Part shown: positions 35,976 to 44,761 of the stretch, one piece after another | Layout of the letters: every line of letters starts with the position of its first letter | How positions within the stretch are numbered: the first letter of the stretch is position 1 | Assembly: GCA_002238565.1 (NCBI GenBank) | Contig: MPMP01000030.1 | Location: forward strand, 1 to 53,694 | DNA length: 53,694 nucleotides | From: Albidovulum sp. bin36 | GTDB lineage: Bacteria; Pseudomonadota; Alphaproteobacteria; Rhodobacterales; Rhodobacteraceae | Reading direction: 5' to 3' | The notes under the pieces: generated by a model | The model's database searches: none | Told to the model about the DNA's origin: nothing | The model's input: the letters and a program-made list of their open reading frames with translations, nothing else | Position numbers and translations under genes: made by a program

Positions 35976-37016
35976 TCAGCGACCGAGTTCGGCCAGGAAA
36001 TCCTGCAGAAGCTCCACGGCCTCCGCGGCCCGTTCGTCCTGTTCGCCATACATTGCCCAGATTGCGCGAACCTTCTGCTGCATGGCAAGCCACTCGTCAG
36101 CCGGGATCGTCATAAACTCCATGCCGGCAGCCTCCAGCTCGGCACGCGCCGGACCGCGCGACATGGCGGTCAGGGTCAGGTACTTCATCGAGGCAAGCTT
36201 GGCCGCGCCTTCGAGGATCGCCTGAAGATCGGGCGACATCGAATCCCAAGTCGCCTGATTCACCAAGATATGGTTGTTCGGGGCGGGCATGGGCGCAGGC
36301 TTGATATAATACTTCCCGACCTCGTGAAGTCCCTGCGCAAGGTTCTGAGATTCGTCGCCCCAGCGCACCGCGTCCACGACGCCAGTCGCCAACGCGGTAT
36401 AAATCTCCGCGCCACCGATATTCACAGGCTCCGCGCCAAGTGACTGGAACCACTCGGCTTCGATTCCGAAACCGCGGATCTTCTTTCCTTGGAAATCCGC
36501 CGCCGAACTCAGCGGAACCTTCGACACGATCTCCCAAGGCGAGCCAAGGTTTGGCGCGAGATAATGTACGCCGTGCTCACTGTAGGCGTCGCGCACGATG
36601 TTGATGAACCCCTTCTCGTAGAAGAAGGCGTTGCGCTCCCAGGCATTGGCTTCGGCGCCGGGAAGTCCGGACTCCATCGTGGCGATCGGTCCCATCTGAC
36701 CGGCAAAGTAGCCGCCCGTGGTCAGGCCGAGTTCTACGATGCCGGTTGCGACAGCTTCCAGGCCCTCATTCGGCGGGAAAAGAGCGCTGACCGGGAAAAG
36801 CTGGATTTCGATCCTGCCATCCGACATTGCCTTGACGTTCTCGACAAATTCCTCGAGTGCTATGTACGGTGTCAGCCCCGGACCCGTATTGGCCTGCATG
36901 CGCAGGTTGTAGTCGGCGGCATGAGCCGGAACCGATGCGCCGAAAGCGGCCAATGCGACGCTGACGAACGCTCCCAGCGATGCCCTTCTGGTATGCTCAA
37001 GAGCCATGAGTTTCAT
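35976..37016 (-). CDS. TRAP transporter solute-binding protein (DctP-like)
   Basis: A 346-residue periplasmic protein with a signal peptide (core AFVSVALAAFGASV, likely cleavage after AHA at residue 33). It has the family body: MQANTGPGLTPYIALEEFVE, LGLTTGGYFAGQMG, FQGKKIRGFGIEAEWFQSLG and GVVDAVRWGDES. The last holds the region of the usual solute-carboxylate-binding residues. The ATG at 37016 is chosen because AGGAGA is 7 bases upstream; an open extension to 37151 lacks a signal peptide. It is the first gene of the operon, divergent from the LysR gene. Its position beside hydantoinase genes suggests a carboxylated cyclic-amide or related ligand (inference). Confidence 0.92.
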   Translation of the reverse strand: MKLMALEHTRRASLGAFVSVALAAFGASVPAHAADYNLRMQANTGPGLTPYIALEEFVENVKAMSDGRIEIQLFPVSALFPPNEGLEAVATGIVELGLTTGGYFAGQMGPIATMESGLPGAEANAWERNAFFYEKGFINIVRDAYSEHGVHYLAPNLGSPWEIVSKVPLSSAADFQGKKIRGFGIEAEWFQSLGAEPVNIGGAEIYTALATGVVDAVRWGDESQNLAQGLHEVGKYYIKPAPMPAPNNHILVNQATWDSMSPDLQAILEGAAKLASMKYLTLTAMSRGPARAELEAAGMEFMTIPADEWLAMQQKVRAIWAMYGEQDERAAEAVELLQDFLAELGR

Positions 37017-37218
37017 GATCTTTCTCCTGTTGCGGGACCGCCGATTGGAGTTGAGCGATCCTGCTAGAATTCGCTTTGAAACGCCCGAAGGCCCCTTGGT
37101 GTTTGCCTGCCACTGCATTTCGCCGAACCGGGCGAACGCATTCGACGGCACGATGGCAGTGTAGGGCGACCGCTCGCAAAATGCTTAAAAAAAATGGCAT
37201 CCGACCTCTCAGTTCAAC

Positions 37219-37252
37219 TTATACATGCCACTATTTCTTTTCATGGTTATAG
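37219..37252. promoter_or_regulatory. Imperfect inverted repeat in the TRAP/LysR divergent region
   Basis: TTATACATG (37219-37227) and CATGGTTATAG (37242-37252) face each other across 14 bases, within the 334-bp gap between the leftward TRAP operon and the rightward LysR gene. The arrangement is what is expected for a LysR-type recognition and activation site, but it is not a textbook T-N11-A box. The rest of the gap is AT-richer than the surroundings and shows no gene. Confidence 0.35.
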
Positions 37253-37350
37253 ATCGTAGGCTATGCTGACGGGCGTACGGGTCCGAAAGCCGTTCGACAA
37301 ATGGCGGCGAACGCTTGGGACATCCGCCGCCGCATTCGCGGCGGAGTGAA

Positions 37351-38289
37351 ATGCTGGGGAATTGCGCGGTGAACCTACGGCAACTTGAAATCTTTGGTGC
37401 GGTCATGTCGACGGGCACGACCGTCGGCGCGGCGAACATGCTGAACGTGTCGCAGCCGGCCGTTAGCCAGATGATCCTTCACATGGAAGATCAGCTGAAG
37501 TTCAAGCTGTTCCACAGGCTCCGCGGGCGCCTTGTGCCGACGCAAGAGGCGAATCTCCTGTATGAAAGGGCGAAACGGGTCTTCGAGGCATTCGATTCGA
37601 CAAATTTCGTAGTCGAACAGATCAAGGGCAATCTGATTGGAGAGCTGAGACTGGTTTGCACGCCGGCCCTCGGAAACGCGGTGCTGCCCTTGGCGATCGC
37701 CAGATTTCGAAAGCCCCGTCCCGAAGTCAAGGTTAGCCTCGAGCTTGGCTCGCTAGACTATGTCTCCAACAGTGTCGAAACTGGCAGGGCCGATCTGGGA
37801 GTCCATTACGTGCCCGATGAACATCCATTGTTTCAGCGTGTCAAGCTGGGCGATGTCAGCATGGTCTGCGTCCTGCCAAAGGATCACCCCTTGGCGACAA
37901 AGAGGGTGATCGAACCGACGGACCTTGCGGATCAGCCTTTCATTTCGGTCAGTCCCGCGGACCCGATCGGCGCCGTCATCAGAAACGCGTTCAAACAGGC
38001 CAACATCGACCTCGAATTGGCAGTGGAAGTGCGCTATCATTACACCTCGCGCGATTTGGTGGCCCTCAATCAGGGGATCGCACTTGTTGAATCCTACCTG
38101 CTCCTATCCGCGCATCGGTATCCCGAACTGGTGTTTCGCACGTTCCGCCCGCAGATCGTGACAACTGCCGAAGCCGTCTATCTGAAGAACCGTCCGCTTG
38201 GTGCGATCGCACAGTTGTTCCTCGAAGACCTGAGGGCGACCTGCGACAACATTCTGGAACACGAAGAAGCGCGGGTTCACCTTTCGTAG
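37351..38289 (+). CDS. LysR-family transcriptional regulator
   Basis: A roughly 312-residue LTTR. The N-terminal winged helix reads NLRQLEIFGAVMSTGTTVGA, then MLNVSQPAVSQMILHMED, followed by a substrate-binding domain with ELRLVCTPALGNAVLPLAIA. ATG 37351 has GGAG 5 bases upstream. A GTG at 37369 would give the conserved N-terminus (VNLRQLEIF) with GGGGA 8 bases upstream and is equally plausible. Being divergent from the TRAP operon and upstream of hyuAB-like genes, it probably controls one or both in response to the imported compound. Confidence 0.9.
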   Translation: MLGNCAVNLRQLEIFGAVMSTGTTVGAANMLNVSQPAVSQMILHMEDQLKFKLFHRLRGRLVPTQEANLLYERAKRVFEAFDSTNFVVEQIKGNLIGELRLVCTPALGNAVLPLAIARFRKPRPEVKVSLELGSLDYVSNSVETGRADLGVHYVPDEHPLFQRVKLGDVSMVCVLPKDHPLATKRVIEPTDLADQPFISVSPADPIGAVIRNAFKQANIDLELAVEVRYHYTSRDLVALNQGIALVESYLLLSAHRYPELVFRTFRPQIVTTAEAVYLKNRPLGAIAQLFLEDLRATCDNILEHEEARVHLS

Positions 38290-38451
38290 GCCCCGAATCG
38301 CTCCGGTTCGACCGAATGATGATTGCGCATCCCGCGCTTCTCCCCCGGCCTTGTACCGCGCTTCGCGGAACCTCCGCCCAACCTCTGCCGGTTGCCCGAA
38401 TTTTCCCGCGTCCACATCATTCTGTCGGAAAAGCATTTGTATTTCAGTCTA

Positions 38452-38480
38452 TTGACACACTGTATCAGTTAATCTTTTAG
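38452..38480 (+). promoter_or_regulatory. Candidate promoter of the hydantoinase operon
   Basis: TTGACA (38452-38457), a perfect -35, is followed after 17 bases by TTTTAG (38475-38480), a weak -10. ACTG and CAGT flank TAT inside the spacer (38459-38469), a small inverted repeat that could bind a regulator. A weak -10 with an operator-like spacer suits an activator-dependent promoter. The remainder of the 327-bp gap after the LysR gene shows no gene. Confidence 0.45.
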
Positions 38481-38616
38481 GCTGGCCTCAATTCGAAATT
38501 CGACCTTGCGTTCCCGCTCGGCAAAGATCGACCAAACCAAGACTACGGCGCGTCCTTCCGGGCCTTGGCGGTTTCGGCCACACTTCCTACGACGGCCGGT
38601 TGTTCACGAGGTTCAC

Positions 38617-40674
38617 ATGCACCGAATTGGCATCGATATCGGCGGAACTTTCACCGACATCGCCGGCTTCATCAACGAGAGGATGTACTATGCCAAGGCG
38701 CCGTCGTCGCCTGATGTGTTGGAAGGCGTGATCGGCGGGGTAAAAATGATACTGGAAATGACCGGCGTCGATCCGCAACACGACGATGTCGAAATCGTTC
38801 ACATCCACGGCACGACAATTGCCACCAACGCATTGCATGAACGCAAGGGCGCGCGCTTGGGGCTCTTGACAACCGAAGGCCATCGGGACGCGTTGGAGAT
38901 GGGCCGGATGAAGCGTAGCAATCTATATGATATGCGCGCGGGGCCCGAGACCCCTGGATTTCTGGCGCGCGGGCGCTTCCGCGTAGGCATCCGGGAACGG
39001 ATCGACGGCAAGGGCAACATTGTCAATCCTCTGGATGAGGCCCAGGTGGTCGAGGAAGTCCGCCGATTGGTGGACGCGTTCAGAATCGAAGCGCTGGCGA
39101 TATGCTTCCTGAACTCCTTCAGCAACAACCGCCACGAAGAACGAGCGGCCGAGATTCTGGCCGAGGCTTTTCCAAACCTCAAGGTTTCGCTCTCCTCCCG
39201 CGTCAATCCCACCTTCCGCGAATACGAGCGTGTTTGCGCCACAGCATTTGACGCCTATGTGCGCCCCAAGGTTGAACACTACGTCAAACAGCTCGAAGGC
39301 GGGTTGGCGCACGAGGGAAAGGGCGCGAGGTTGCACCTGATGCAGTCGAGCGGCGGCATCGCTTCGGCGGACATGACGGTGGCAAAGCCGGTGTCCATGT
39401 TCCTCTCCGGCCCGGCCGCAGGGGTGATCGCCACCCGCTATGTAGGCGAGATGGCAGGGCGCAGCGAACTGGTGGGCATTGACGTTGGCGGCACATCGAC
39501 CGACGTCTGTCTCATTCGGGATGGCAAGGCGCAAATCACTCGCGAAAGCCGGATCGGGATGTATCCGCTACGAGTACCAATGGTCGACATAGAAACAGTC
39601 GGGTCCGGCGGCGGCTCGATAGCCTGGATCGACGAGGGCGGCGGCCTGCATGTCGGACCGGAGAGCGCGGGCTCCTATCCCGGTCCCGCCTGTTACGACT
39701 GGGGCGGTGACAAGCCGACCTCTTCGGACGCAATCATGGTCCTTGGATACCTCAACCCGGTGTACTTCGCCGACGGGACCGTTAACTTGCGCCCCGACCT
39801 GGCCGAAAAGGTGCTGACGGAGCTTGGCGACAGACTTGGCATGAGCGCTGTCGAGGCGGCGGTGGGCGTCTACCGCATACTTGTCAGCCAGATGGCCGAA
39901 GCCATCAAGCTCGTCACCATCAAGCGCGGCATCGACCCGCGCGACCTGACGATGGTGTCTTTCGGCGGCGGGGGCGGTGCCTTTGCGCCCGCTGTGGCGA
40001 AGGATATCGGAATCAAGGAGGTCCTGGTGCCTCGCTCGCCGGGCACTCTCTCCGCCTTCGGCATGTTGGTCGCGGACTTCGAAACCGACGGCGTACGCAC
40101 TTTTTTCATCCGTGACACGGCCGAGGCGGATTGCGACCTGGTAGAGCAAGAGTTCCGGAAACTCGAGGCACAGGGTGAAGAGACGCTCGCAAGCGAAGGT
40201 TTGAATGGCGTAAAGGTCTTGCATCGTCGAACGGCGGAGATGCGCTATGAGGGTCAGGGCTACGAGCTTGAAGTGCCGCTCGGGGCTGTGTTTGACGAGC
40301 AAGGGCGCGCTGATGCCGTTGAAGCCTTCCACCGCGTTCACAACGACGTCTTCGGGCATTTCAACCGTGAACGTACCGTTGAACTCGTAAACTTGCGGCT
40401 GGTCAGCTATCAACCGGCGGACCCTCTGCCATTCGATGCCGTGTCGGGCGCACTTCCCGCGGAAGCGGCTGACATCAAACCGACCGGCATATGCAGGGCA
40501 TCATTCCCCGATTTGGGCGAAGTCGCTACACCGAGATATCGGCGGATGGATCTTCCCGTCGGATTTCGGATCGAAGGCCCTGCGATCTTCGATCAACCGG
40601 ACACGACCGTGGTGATCGGCAAGGGGCAGGAGGCGGCGATAGACGCCGCCGGCAACATGATCATCCGGAGCTGA
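38617..40674 (+). CDS. Hydantoinase/oxoprolinase family protein, subunit A (HyuA-like)
   Basis: A 685-residue ATP-binding subunit of the hydantoinase A / 5-oxoprolinase family. It has the N-terminal actin-like phosphate loop GIDIGGTFTDIAGF, the GTTIATNALHERKGARLGLL block, the second loop ELVGIDVGGTSTDVCLI and a C-terminal domain with TAEMRYEGQGYELEVP. The ATG at 38617 is chosen because GAGG is 5 bases upstream and the conserved fold starts at once. With the B subunit it would hydrolyse, or ATP-dependently open, a cyclic amide such as an N-substituted hydantoin or oxoproline, or act as a carboxylase as some relatives do. The substrate is not readable from sequence. Confidence 0.92.
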   Translation: MHRIGIDIGGTFTDIAGFINERMYYAKAPSSPDVLEGVIGGVKMILEMTGVDPQHDDVEIVHIHGTTIATNALHERKGARLGLLTTEGHRDALEMGRMKRSNLYDMRAGPETPGFLARGRFRVGIRERIDGKGNIVNPLDEAQVVEEVRRLVDAFRIEALAICFLNSFSNNRHEERAAEILAEAFPNLKVSLSSRVNPTFREYERVCATAFDAYVRPKVEHYVKQLEGGLAHEGKGARLHLMQSSGGIASADMTVAKPVSMFLSGPAAGVIATRYVGEMAGRSELVGIDVGGTSTDVCLIRDGKAQITRESRIGMYPLRVPMVDIETVGSGGGSIAWIDEGGGLHVGPESAGSYPGPACYDWGGDKPTSSDAIMVLGYLNPVYFADGTVNLRPDLAEKVLTELGDRLGMSAVEAAVGVYRILVSQMAEAIKLVTIKRGIDPRDLTMVSFGGGGGAFAPAVAKDIGIKEVLVPRSPGTLSAFGMLVADFETDGVRTFFIRDTAEADCDLVEQEFRKLEAQGEETLASEGLNGVKVLHRRTAEMRYEGQGYELEVPLGAVFDEQGRADAVEAFHRVHNDVFGHFNRERTVELVNLRLVSYQPADPLPFDAVSGALPAEAADIKPTGICRASFPDLGEVATPRYRRMDLPVGFRIEGPAIFDQPDTTVVIGKGQEAAIDAAGNMIIRS

Positions 40675-40692
40675 AGTCGAAAGGCGAGCATC

Positions 40693-42501
40693 ATGCTCAA
40701 ACGAAACGTCGATCCGATCACCATAGAGGTTATCCGCAACCGGTTGGAATCCATTGCAAACGCGATGCAGTATACGCTGCTGCGGTCGGCGGTTGCCGTA
40801 ATCGTAAAGGAAGGCGAAGACTGTTCCTGCGGAATTTTCAAGCCGAACGGCGAAACGATCACCCAAGCCCGCGCCTGCCCGATCCATTTGACGACCATGC
40901 GACCTGGGATCGGAATCATCACCCAGGAATTCCCTCTGGAGGACATGAAGCCGGGCGACACGTTCATCCTTAACGACCCCTATCAGGGCGGCGGCCATTT
41001 GCCCGACATTCTGATGGCTGCACCGGTTTTCGTAGAAGACCGTGATCTGCCTGTCGCATTTGCTGGCGCTCTTTCGCATCACGAGGACGTGGGCGGCCAG
41101 GAACCCGGCTCGATGTCGGCCAACACGACCGAGCTGTTTCAGGAGGGCCTGATCATCCCGCCGGTTCCGTGGATGAAGGAAGGCAAGCCGGTCAAGACCA
41201 GCTTTGACTTCGTGCGTTACAACGTCCGCATCCCCGACACCGTTCTAGGCGATCTCGAAGCGCAGCTCGCCGCGTGCATCGTCGGCGTCCGAGGCTTCCA
41301 GGAAATGGCGGAGACCATGGGCTTCGATACGATTGATACCGCGATCGATATCCTGTTTGATCAGGCCGAGACGCGGATGCGTGCCGAACTGTCCAAGCTC
41401 AAGGATGGTGTTTACGAGTTCGCGGATTGGGTCGACAACAAATCCCGCAATCTGCCGCGCCTGCCGATCAAATGCCGGGTGGAGGTCAAAGGCAGCGATA
41501 TCAATGTCGATTTCTCCGGTACCGCGCCCCAGCAGCCCGCACCGATCAACGTGAACTTGGCGGGCGTCGAGTCGGGTGCGCATACCACGATCAGGGGCAT
41601 GGCGGACCCGAACCTGCCACTCAACGAGGGCGCAGTGAAGCCGATCACCGTCAGAGCCCCGGAAGGCAGCCTGTTCAACCCGCTGCGCCCCGCGCCCATG
41701 GCGTTGCGCGGTCAAATCGCACAACGCGCTTACGATGTCGTGCAAGGCGCGCTCATTCAAGCCGTAAGCCCGGACGAAGCTGTGTCCAGCCCGTCCGGCG
41801 GCAACATGGTGACATCATTCAGCGGCAAGGATGATGCGGGCGACATCTACGGATCGTCCGACCTAACGACCGGCGGCACCGGGGCACGGTCGGATTGCGA
41901 CGGCCTCGACCATATGGAACATGGCTTCACGAACGTGCAAACCACGCCTACAGAGGCTTGGGAAACCCGCTATCCGGTCCGGGTTCGCGACCATGAGCTG
42001 CGCATGGATTCCGGCGGTCCGGGAAAATACCGAGGCGGACTTGGCATCCGGCGCTCCTTTGAGATCCTGAAAGGCCCGGTGCGCTGTTGTCACCGTCATG
42101 ACCGATCGCTGTCCAGCCCTTGGGGCATCTATGGCGGCAAACCCGGCGCCCGCTGGCGCGCATACATCGAACGGGTGGACGGAACGGTAGAGCACCTGCA
42201 CTCAAAGGAAGTCATCGATCTCCAGACCGGGGATATATTCGTGCGCGAAACCGGCGGCGGTGGCGGTTACGGCGACCCGCTCGAACGCGACCCGCGAATC
42301 GTCGTCGATGACGTGTTAGACCGGAAGATCTCCAAAAGCTCTGCACACGCGGACTATGGCGTGGTGCTGAGTGCCGACGGTTCCGGTTTCGATGAAGCTG
42401 CGACAAAAGGGCTCCGCGCGCGAATGGCGCAAGAGCGTGGCCCCATCGATTGGCTTTATGACTTCGGTGAAGACGGGAAACTGCAGACATGCCAAACCTG
42501 A
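40693..42501 (+). CDS. Hydantoinase B/oxoprolinase family protein (HyuB-like)
   Basis: A 602-residue B subunit with family blocks IANAMQYTLLRSA, GEDCSCGIFKPNGE, IHLTTM, FILNDPYQGGGHLPDI, LSHHEDVGGQEPGS (probable metal-site His/Asp residues), DFSGTAPQ and the glycine-rich C-terminal RETGGGGGYGDP. It lies 18 bp after the A gene. It overlaps the following SDR gene by 13 bases, so the three are probably co-translated. Confidence 0.92.
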   Translation: MLKRNVDPITIEVIRNRLESIANAMQYTLLRSAVAVIVKEGEDCSCGIFKPNGETITQARACPIHLTTMRPGIGIITQEFPLEDMKPGDTFILNDPYQGGGHLPDILMAAPVFVEDRDLPVAFAGALSHHEDVGGQEPGSMSANTTELFQEGLIIPPVPWMKEGKPVKTSFDFVRYNVRIPDTVLGDLEAQLAACIVGVRGFQEMAETMGFDTIDTAIDILFDQAETRMRAELSKLKDGVYEFADWVDNKSRNLPRLPIKCRVEVKGSDINVDFSGTAPQQPAPINVNLAGVESGAHTTIRGMADPNLPLNEGAVKPITVRAPEGSLFNPLRPAPMALRGQIAQRAYDVVQGALIQAVSPDEAVSSPSGGNMVTSFSGKDDAGDIYGSSDLTTGGTGARSDCDGLDHMEHGFTNVQTTPTEAWETRYPVRVRDHELRMDSGGPGKYRGGLGIRRSFEILKGPVRCCHRHDRSLSSPWGIYGGKPGARWRAYIERVDGTVEHLHSKEVIDLQTGDIFVRETGGGGGYGDPLERDPRIVVDDVLDRKISKSSAHADYGVVLSADGSGFDEAATKGLRARMAQERGPIDWLYDFGEDGKLQTCQT

Positions 42502-43304
42502 AAGGCAAGGTCGCCATAATTACCGGCGCCGCGGCTGCCCGCGGAATTGGCTTCAACGCCGCCAAGGTGCTTTCCGAATACGGCGCCTCGATTGTTCTGT
42601 CCGATCTGAAACAGGACGATCTGGCCGAAGGTGAAAAGCCCGAACTGGAAAAACGGGTCGAGGAGCTGCAAGCCGGCGGCGCGGAGGCCGCCTGGTGCAG
42701 TCTGGACGTGTCGAGCGAAGACGACATTGAGGCCTGTGCCGCCTTCGCGATCGAGTCCTTTGGAGGCGTGGACATCCTGTTCAACAACGCCGGCGTCACG
42801 ATCGGATATGGCCCGGTCATTGAAACCGAGAAGGAGAACTGGGACCTTCAATTCGCCGTTCACGTCACCGGCCCTGTCCTGTTGGCCAAGGCGGTGATCC
42901 CCTCGATGCGCGAACGGGGCGGCGGTTCAATCATCAACAACTCAACTGTCTGGGCGTTCAATGCGCATGAGGGGGCGGCGATTTACGGCTCGACCAAGCT
43001 TGCAATTACCAATGCGACCAAGGTGATCGCGATCGAGCACGGGCCCGAGAATATCCGATGCAATGCGATTGCCGCCGGCCCTATTCGGACGGACTTGCAG
43101 GACCGCAGGGTAGAACGCGATTCCGCTTTCTACGGCATCACCGAAGACGAAGCCCGCGCAAGGCTTGCCGAACCCGTGGCCCTCAAACGCGTCGGCGAGC
43201 CCCGCGAATTCGGCGAGGTCGTCGCCTTCCTTGCAAGCGACATGTCGAGCTTCATCACCGGCGCGACCATTCCGATGGATGGCGGGGAACAAGGTGGCCT
43301 CTAA
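42489..43304 (+). CDS. SDR-family oxidoreductase with lengthened cofactor loop (4)
   Basis: A 271-residue SDR with an expanded glycine motif TGAAAARGIGFNAAK, DILFNNAGVT, Ser in IINNSTVWAF and Tyr/Lys in AIYGSTKLAI, ending SFITGATIPMDGG. It shares the RERGGGSIINNS block and loop expansion with the SDR at 29846..30700. It overlaps hyuB by 13 bases. Its TAA stop (43302-43304) abuts the edge of an IS630-type remnant, which may have cut off further operon genes; the AroM genes resume beyond that element. Confidence 0.88.
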   Translation: MPNLKGKVAIITGAAAARGIGFNAAKVLSEYGASIVLSDLKQDDLAEGEKPELEKRVEELQAGGAEAAWCSLDVSSEDDIEACAAFAIESFGGVDILFNNAGVTIGYGPVIETEKENWDLQFAVHVTGPVLLAKAVIPSMRERGGGSIINNSTVWAFNAHEGAAIYGSTKLAITNATKVIAIEHGPENIRCNAIAAGPIRTDLQDRRVERDSAFYGITEDEARARLAEPVALKRVGEPREFGEVVAFLASDMSSFITGATIPMDGGEQGGL

Positions 43305-43943
43305 TACCAATTCAAGAAAGCAATGGCCTATGAACAAAGAAGGGACATCATGTCGTGGTGCGATGCGACAAACTGTGTGCGGCCGATGCCATCCTGCTCC
43401 ACATTGCGGGTGTTGAAAGCTCACATGGAGGACGACATGCAAGCAGGCATCGCGATCACGAACACCGACCACACGGTCGATGACATTAGAGCCGGTCCGG
43501 GCGCTCGGGTTCCGGAAGGTGCCACCGCGTCCGCTTCACCCCAAGGCGGATCCGCAGGCGCAGGAGGATTTCCGGCTGAATTTCAGCGAACTGGCGATGC
43601 CCGCCCTGCCGGAAGGCGCGGATCCGGCATCCGTCGACAACTGGTACGAAGACGAGGCGCGCATTGGCCGGAAAGGCATGCTCGCCCGCGACTGGGCGTA
43701 GCGTGGCAGGCAGGCCTCGGGTGCCAAGGGACCATCGCCGCGGCTATTGCTATCTGTTCAGCGCGATCTGCCCGGATGACGCCGCGGCGGTCATGGACAT
43801 CAGCGCCGCGGTTCCCGACGGTCGTCACGCGCCGGCGGTGTTCGACGGCGCAGGCTGGCATCGGTCATGGGCACGTCTCACACCCGATGCCGCGCCGGCA
43901 AATCAAGGCCATGTTCATGTGCGAAAACTTTCTGGGATTGGTA
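43305..43943. mobile_element. IS630-family remnant with inverted ends
   Basis: TACCAATTCAAGAAAG at the left (from 43305) and CTTTCTGGGATTGGTA at the right (to 43943) are inverted copies with a few mismatches. Both end in TA, the family's target duplication. The element is about 0.64 kb, short of the usual 1.1 kb. It lies directly after the SDR stop codon, between operon genes of the same direction. Confidence 0.65.
43480..43889 (+). pseudogene. IS630-family transposase fragment
   Basis: VRALGFRKVPPRPLHPKADP is followed by DNWYEDEARIGRKGMLARDW, which carries the first catalytic Asp of the DDE core. After a stop and frameshift near 43700 come YCYLFSAICPDDAAAV and VFDGAGWHRSW, with the second Asp. 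The N-terminal DNA-binding domain and the C-terminal Glu region are missing. Confidence 0.75.
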
Positions 43944-44011
43944 TAAGTGCCCCTAACGGAAATCTCACAATCCGGACTCACGGGATTCCGGGACCGAAAG
44001 GACCTGTTCTG

Positions 44012-44692
44012 ATGAAACCCACGCTTTGCATAATGCCACTTGGCCAAACACCGCGAAACGACTGGCTAGAACCTATCCAGGAAATCGTCGGTGACGGGGT
44101 CGAGGTCATCCAGCATGGATGTCTCGACGGGCTGAGCCATGAGGAGATCCTTGAACTTGATCAGCGCCCCGACGATCACATGCTGGTCACGGCACTGCCC
44201 GCCGCCGGTGGCAGGCGGGTCAGCTTTGCCAAGCGGCATGTCCTCGACCTTATGCAGGAAAACCTCAAAGTTGCGGCTGCCAAGGGCGCGGATATGGTGG
44301 CTGTGTGCTGTTCCGAAAAATGGCCGGTCTGCTATACGTTCGATGGCCAGTGGATCGAGGTGTTTTCGGTGATGCACGACATGGTCACGGGGATGGGCTA
44401 CAACGGCAAGGGCGTGGTCTTCTACCATGTCGAAGGCCAGAAACAGGCCACTATCGACCGCTGGACAGATGTGGAAGATCAGGACTTCGTTTATCTGGCT
44501 GACGGTCGCAGCGACGAAGAGCACGAGGTGATCATGCGAGAGCTTGAAAAGGTCGGTTACTCTTACGCGGTTCTGGATTGTTTCGGGTTCAGCCCTGAAC
44601 TCAGAGATCGGATTCAGGTTCGGCTGGGTATCCCTGCGTACCTTCCGTTGACTTCACTAGCCTGCGCAGTGCGGGCGGCCTACACGGGTTGA
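44012..44692 (+). CDS. AroM-family protein (1), racemase-like
   Basis: A 226-residue AroM-family protein. The N-terminus CIMPLGQTPRNDWLEPI and the block GGRRVSFAKRHVLDLMQENL are family hallmarks. A cysteine pair appears at Cys99/Cys100 (AVCCSEKW) and Cys190 (VLDCFGFS). That is the spacing and strand context of the two catalytic Cys of Asp/Glu/hydantoin racemases, to which I take AroM to be distantly related. AroM function is unknown in general. Here it follows hydantoinase genes, so a racemase or epimerase role on the same substrate is plausible (inference). AAAGGA lies about 9 bases upstream. Confidence 0.8.
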   Translation: MKPTLCIMPLGQTPRNDWLEPIQEIVGDGVEVIQHGCLDGLSHEEILELDQRPDDHMLVTALPAAGGRRVSFAKRHVLDLMQENLKVAAAKGADMVAVCCSEKWPVCYTFDGQWIEVFSVMHDMVTGMGYNGKGVVFYHVEGQKQATIDRWTDVEDQDFVYLADGRSDEEHEVIMRELEKVGYSYAVLDCFGFSPELRDRIQVRLGIPAYLPLTSLACAVRAAYTG

Positions 44693-44761
44693 TCTCGCGC
44701 ACCCAAAGGACCGCCGATAGAACTCAAACCCGCGACCAAAAGCATGGAGGAAGTTAGGAAA

